A program made the translations under genes and the position numbers. From NCBI GenBank assembly GCA_963854835.1, contig OY978526.1, positions 34,386,501-34,450,500 of the forward strand: a DNA stretch of 64,000 nucleotides, written 5' to 3'. The notes beneath the pieces were generated by a model. That model was not told the origin of the DNA. It worked only from the letters and a program-made list of their open reading frames with translations, and made no database searches. The stretch's first letter is position 1, and every line of letters starts with the position of its first letter. This DNA is from Megamerina dolium (lineage: Eukaryota; Arthropoda; Insecta; Diptera; Megamerinidae). This document shows positions 60,490 to 64,000 of this stretch, piece by piece.

Positions 60490-60880
60490 ATAGTTTAGTT
60501 TAGACAGAATTAATTTCACAAAAAAATATTTTGAACCACGCCCACTATTTAATTTAGCTTCCATACAAAGTCGCGAAAAATATTTAATTTTTCGACGCCA
60601 TAACTTACGTACATTTCCGTCTGGAACATTCATATTTGACACGTAAATTAAATTCTTAGAATGAACATTTCGTAAGAAATGCATAAACCACTTTTTAGCT
60701 CCCGTGCAATTGCCAAGATTTTAAAAACTTTAGTCCTCTATAACTTACGTAGTCTTTCTTCAGTGACAACCATATTTGACATGTAGATTAAAATAGTAGA
60801 CAGGCAGTTTTAAAGAAATTTCAGAACCGCAGCCACTATCTAATGTGGTTCTCAAATCAGAGCCTGAAATATAGGAAAAT
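60490..60880. repeat. Interspersed repeat related to 29.9-30.8 kb
   Basis: Contains CCACGCCCACTATTTAATTT, then AGCTTCCATACAAAGTCGCG, then CATAACTTACGTA, then CATATTTGACA twice about 120 bp apart. These phrases are shared with the 30-kb repeat and, inverted, with the one at 62 kb. Non-coding. Confidence 0.5.
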
Positions 60881-61032
60881 TTGCAATTACCAAAACCAAT
60901 TTTTTTGTGATTGTATTTACATAAGAAATATTATAAAAAAATAGTACAGAAAATATAAGTTATATTGGATTAATGATTATTAATCTGTAGTATTATTCGT
61001 TTTGATTATTAATCTATTATTAATATTATTCG

Positions 61033-61294
61033 TCACCATAAACGAAAATCTTTCCTTAAAATTTTCTGTAAAATTTCATATGGATTTACAAGCCATGTCT
61101 ATAGTGAAGTTTGCCATGTTTTTTGTACTTACGTTTTCTTCTTTGTCTTCAATAGTTTCTTCCTCTACTTCTTGTAATTGTTTTGACTTAAGCTGTTCCT
61201 CTAATAACTTTCTCGCAATATCAGATGCGGTAGTAAACTCTAAAACCTGATTATCGATACCTTTTTTCGGAATTTTATTGAATATCTTAATCAT
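61033..61294 (-). CDS. Small two-exon hypothetical protein (64 aa)
   Basis: Exon 1, 61294-61133, begins MIKIFNKIPKKGIDNQVLEF and ends at a strong GTAAGT donor. After a 67-bp intron with a TTTTACAG acceptor, exon 2 (61065-61033) adds KILRKDFRLW and a stop. The protein is highly charged, with an acidic Glu-rich central helix (EEQLKSKQLQEVEEETIEDK) and a basic N-terminus that could be a mitochondrial presequence. I do not recognise the family. The correct intron size and splice signals support a real gene. It is isolated between repeats. Confidence 0.5.
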
Positions 61295-61555
61295 ATTTCT
61301 TTGTGATAGTCACACTAATGAAATAAGAAAAAAAATGAATGAATAATAGTTAATGCTTTCAACTGTCAATAAGCTAATGAAAAAAAAAATGTCCTTACAT
61401 AAAATTATTGTATTGACAAAAGTAAAAATCTTTCAAGTATTTTCTTTTTTTCGTTTTTGAATTTGTTAGTTCATTTTTGAACTGCAAATTCGGTTTTTGA
61501 ACGGTTCAACTGCTCGTTATTTCAGGCTCTGTCTCACGTAATGTCCACTATTTTA

Positions 61556-61759
61556 ATGCTGCAACTAGCCACCGACGTAGCGTACGTACGTACCGCCCGT
61601 ACGTAAGAACATACAAAATTGCATTGATTTTCTCCGCTCCGAGCAACGTCTACGTCACCGTCATACGGTGGTGAGTTTTCGTTAACACGACATTCCCATA
61701 AGATAGGTCGTGTCAGCTGACACGTTCTAAGTTTTTACGTCGGTGGCTAGTTGCAGCAT
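61556..61759. mobile_element. 204-bp inverted-repeat element (MITE)
   Basis: Perfect 24-bp terminal inverted repeats at 61556-61579 (starting ATGCTGCAACTAGCCACCGA) and 61736-61759. Inside are a GTACGTACGTAC run and a perfect 16-bp palindrome, CGTGTCAGCTGACACG, at 61709-61724. The element is more GC-rich than its surroundings and non-coding. A target duplication was not clear. Confidence 0.8.
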
Positions 61760-62029
61760 AATATGTTTCACCACAGTATTTAGTACTACTTACCGTCAAG
61801 CGAGATAAATCAATAGTAAAAAAATGACTTTATTGATTGATTGATTCTTTTATGATTTTTTTTTTTCTTTTATTTCCAGTTACATTAAGAAGTAAGTGTG
61901 GCTTATCAATTTTTTTTTTAGGAATAATTATTTAATAAGTAAGTAAGTACGTAATTTATGCATACAATACTAATCTACACCTGAAATATATTCGTCTTAG
62001 GCGATGTATTTTAAAATTCATGGGGTTTT

Positions 62030-62720
62030 TTAAGTTTTAGATAATTCCACGACATTGTATATATATACATTAAGTAATAGTCGTGGTTCGCTTATTTCTC
62101 TCAAATTTATTACAAACGACGACATTAATCCTCTTGCTAAATATGGTTGTTTTAGGCTGGAGACTGATGAAGTTATGACGGTTTCAACATAAAACATATT
62201 CCGAGGCTTTGTACAGGAGCTATATAAAAAAAATCTTGTAAATCTAATTATCTTTGCAAAACTAATCATACGCTGAATAGTTCGTGTGTTATAACGGTTT
62301 AAGTTTTTTCGTAAATTCCTCGACTTTGTATGGGAGCCACATAAAGAAGTGGGCGTGGTTTGCTAATTAATATTAATATAGGCACTTTGTATGGAAGCTA
62401 CTGTAAAAAGTACGCATGGCTCGCCCATTTCTGGTAAGATTACATAGCAGTATAACAAAACTTCACGAGCCAAATATCGTTGTCCCAAATAGTGTATTAA
62501 GTGAGCTCCGAGCTTAGTCACTTTGAATGCTTGGTATTGGCGTGGTATCTGACCGATCATGCCCATTATCAATCCCTTCCGTACCCTTGGATAATGCCAA
62601 ATTTTGTCAAAATTACTCAATATTCTCTAAAGTTATCGTGCGAACCAGCCAGGTGACAGACAAACGAATGGTCGGACATCGTTAAATCAAAATTTTAAGC
62701 GACGCTGTTCAGGAATATAT
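62030..62720. repeat. Interspersed repeat of the 30-kb family, inverted
   Basis: TTTGTATGGGAGCCACATAA followed by AGAAGTGGGCGTGG near 62330, TTTGTATGGAAGCTAC near 62388 and similar phrases near 62090 mirror the CCACGCCCAC, CTCCCATAC and ATACAAAG phrases at 30 and 60.5 kb. The ORFs here (62030-62620) run through the repeat and look spurious. Confidence 0.5.
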
Positions 62721-63039
62721 ATACTTTTCTATATTTCCGGAGATTCCTTCAAATGGTTACAAACATCTGACCGAAATGCATATAGTCACATATTGTGTCC
62801 TACACTACCCACACAAAATAATAAATAAACAAAATTCATTTCAAGAAAGACTTCTAACACGAACTCTTTCTCGAAACGAATGCAACTTGGTTACACTTTT
62901 CCGCTGACCAAGCAAATAACGCTCACTATGGAATGCATGCAAACAACCAAACACACACACACATACACTTATAAATACATACATTTATCCATACAAGTGC
63001 CTGCGCGCACAGATAAGTAGAACGTAAGATTAAAAAGAA

Positions 63040-63925
63040 CGAATAAAGAATCAGTTCTCAGCAAGAAGCAAAACAAAGAAGTCGCGTTTCTTTTCCGATT
63101 TGAGACTCCGTTGCACGTTAGCGAAAACGAAGAAGTTTCCGCTTAAAAGAAAGAGGCTGAGAGTTTCAAATAAGATTTTGAACTCCTTCCCCAGTGCGAC
63201 GTCCCCCCTTTAATTGGCGACGAGGAACTTACCCACAACACTTGGGCTGAGCAAAACTATTAAAACAACTTTATTAGAGGCTGAGTTTTTTTAAAGTCAA
63301 AGAAAAATAAATTCAACACACAAACGCAAAACGATTTAAAATAAATACATTTATAAGCCAACAATAAGTGGAAGAAGTTAAAGTGTAACATTTTGAGTTT
63401 GTCACGAGTAAAAACTGATCAACCTATTAAAAACCACAAAATTTCGATAGAAATAAAATAAAAATAAATAAACAAACAAACAACAATTAAAATATTGAAT
63501 ATTAATCGAAAAATATTCGGGAAAATTAATGTAATCAATACTAAAGAATAAATTAGTGAGCCTATTGAACAACAAAATAGCAAGTAAAGCCAGTGGTCAA
63601 AGTGGCAAAATATAAAGTACAAGAATTTAAAGTAACATTATTAAGACTACAAAAGGATCTGAAAATTGTGGGTGACATTTCTAACCCAACACCTGAAAAA
63701 AATTCGATTTCAGAACCCCCAGTGACTTTGAAAAAGAAAAAAGAGAGCGAAGGCGTAAACTAAATCGAAACAAGTAGCTGAAACCAGCAAGAACCACAAC
63801 AAAAATAACGGCAGCAGTAGCGGCAAAAATCTCAGCATCAACAACAACTACAATCAACAGCAGCAGCGGCTATTGTAGCAATCCAGTAGAGTGACTAACG
63901 GTGATCCGCAGTTTAAGCAGTAAGC
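63040..63925 (+). promoter_or_regulatory. Putative promoter and non-coding first exon of a downstream gene
   Basis: From about 63045 (initiator-like TCAGTT) the strand is A-rich with CAACAAC and CAGCAGCAGCGGC runs, as in long fly 5' leaders. A donor-like AAGCA|GTAAGCAG lies near 63920. A TATAAATA sits at about 62969 but is too far from the initiator to pair with it. No start codon with a coding frame follows in the window. The gene itself would lie to the right. Confidence 0.35.
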
Positions 63926-64000
63926 AGAATATTATACATATATATTAAAGTAGTATTACATAAGGGAAATATATAAGTTTATTGTATAAGTTGAATACTA

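Noticed and set aside
62030..62620. Two minus-strand ORFs of about 80 codons
   Set aside because: They coincide with the dispersed repeat family and have no recognisable domain.
1..64000. CRISPR array, bacterial operon, riboswitch or prophage signals
   Set aside because: The sequence is spliced eukaryotic DNA; the tandem short repeats are simple microsatellites without spacers.

Overview
The window is nuclear DNA of a higher fly. The evidence is AT-rich spacers full of ATAC, TA and CAA runs, short introns of about 60-70 bp, and genes that read as dipteran orthologues. A tephritid fruit fly is my best guess; it rests on remembered gene similarity and was not searched. All gene models below were spliced by hand. 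Every complete model keeps one open frame through canonical GT-AG junctions, except one GC-AG junction.

Layout. (1) 1-13748: the end of the ecdysone-induced transcription factor gene E93 (Eip93F) on the + strand, comprising about 10.7 kb of intron and the large terminal coding exon. (2) 13749 to about 29.87 kb: a gene-free, strand-asymmetric tract rich in CAA, ATAC and ACAATAG, probably a very long 3' UTR plus downstream DNA, with mariner fossils and a SINE. (3) 29.9-32.0 kb: interspersed repeats. (4) 32050-37393: two minus-strand THEG-repeat (sperm microtubule protein) genes with identical intron phases, separated by mariner debris. (5) 38238-42523: two complete tandem minus-strand copies of the NAD-isocitrate dehydrogenase beta subunit gene. 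(6) 44138-51373: a compact housekeeping block, mostly mitochondrial: FAHD2-type hydrolase (+), mRpL35 (-), Mitofilin/MIC60 (+) and cytochrome c heme lyase (-). (7) 52283-52501: a small unidentified ORF. (8) 53249-59896: a TA microsatellite split by a Tc1/Minos-like transposon and, right beside it, a young Ty3/gypsy LTR retrotransposon. (9) 60-64 kb: repeats, a tiny two-exon gene, an inverted-repeat element, and what looks like the 5' leader of another + strand gene.

Functional grouping. Idh3b, mRpL35, Mitofilin and Cchl all serve mitochondria (TCA cycle, translation, cristae, cytochrome c maturation). The THEG pair and the more diverged Idh3b copy next to it suggest a small male-germline neighbourhood; this is inference. 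The two young mobile elements have near-identical terminal repeats but broken coding frames. Some of the breaks could be assembly errors in homopolymers.
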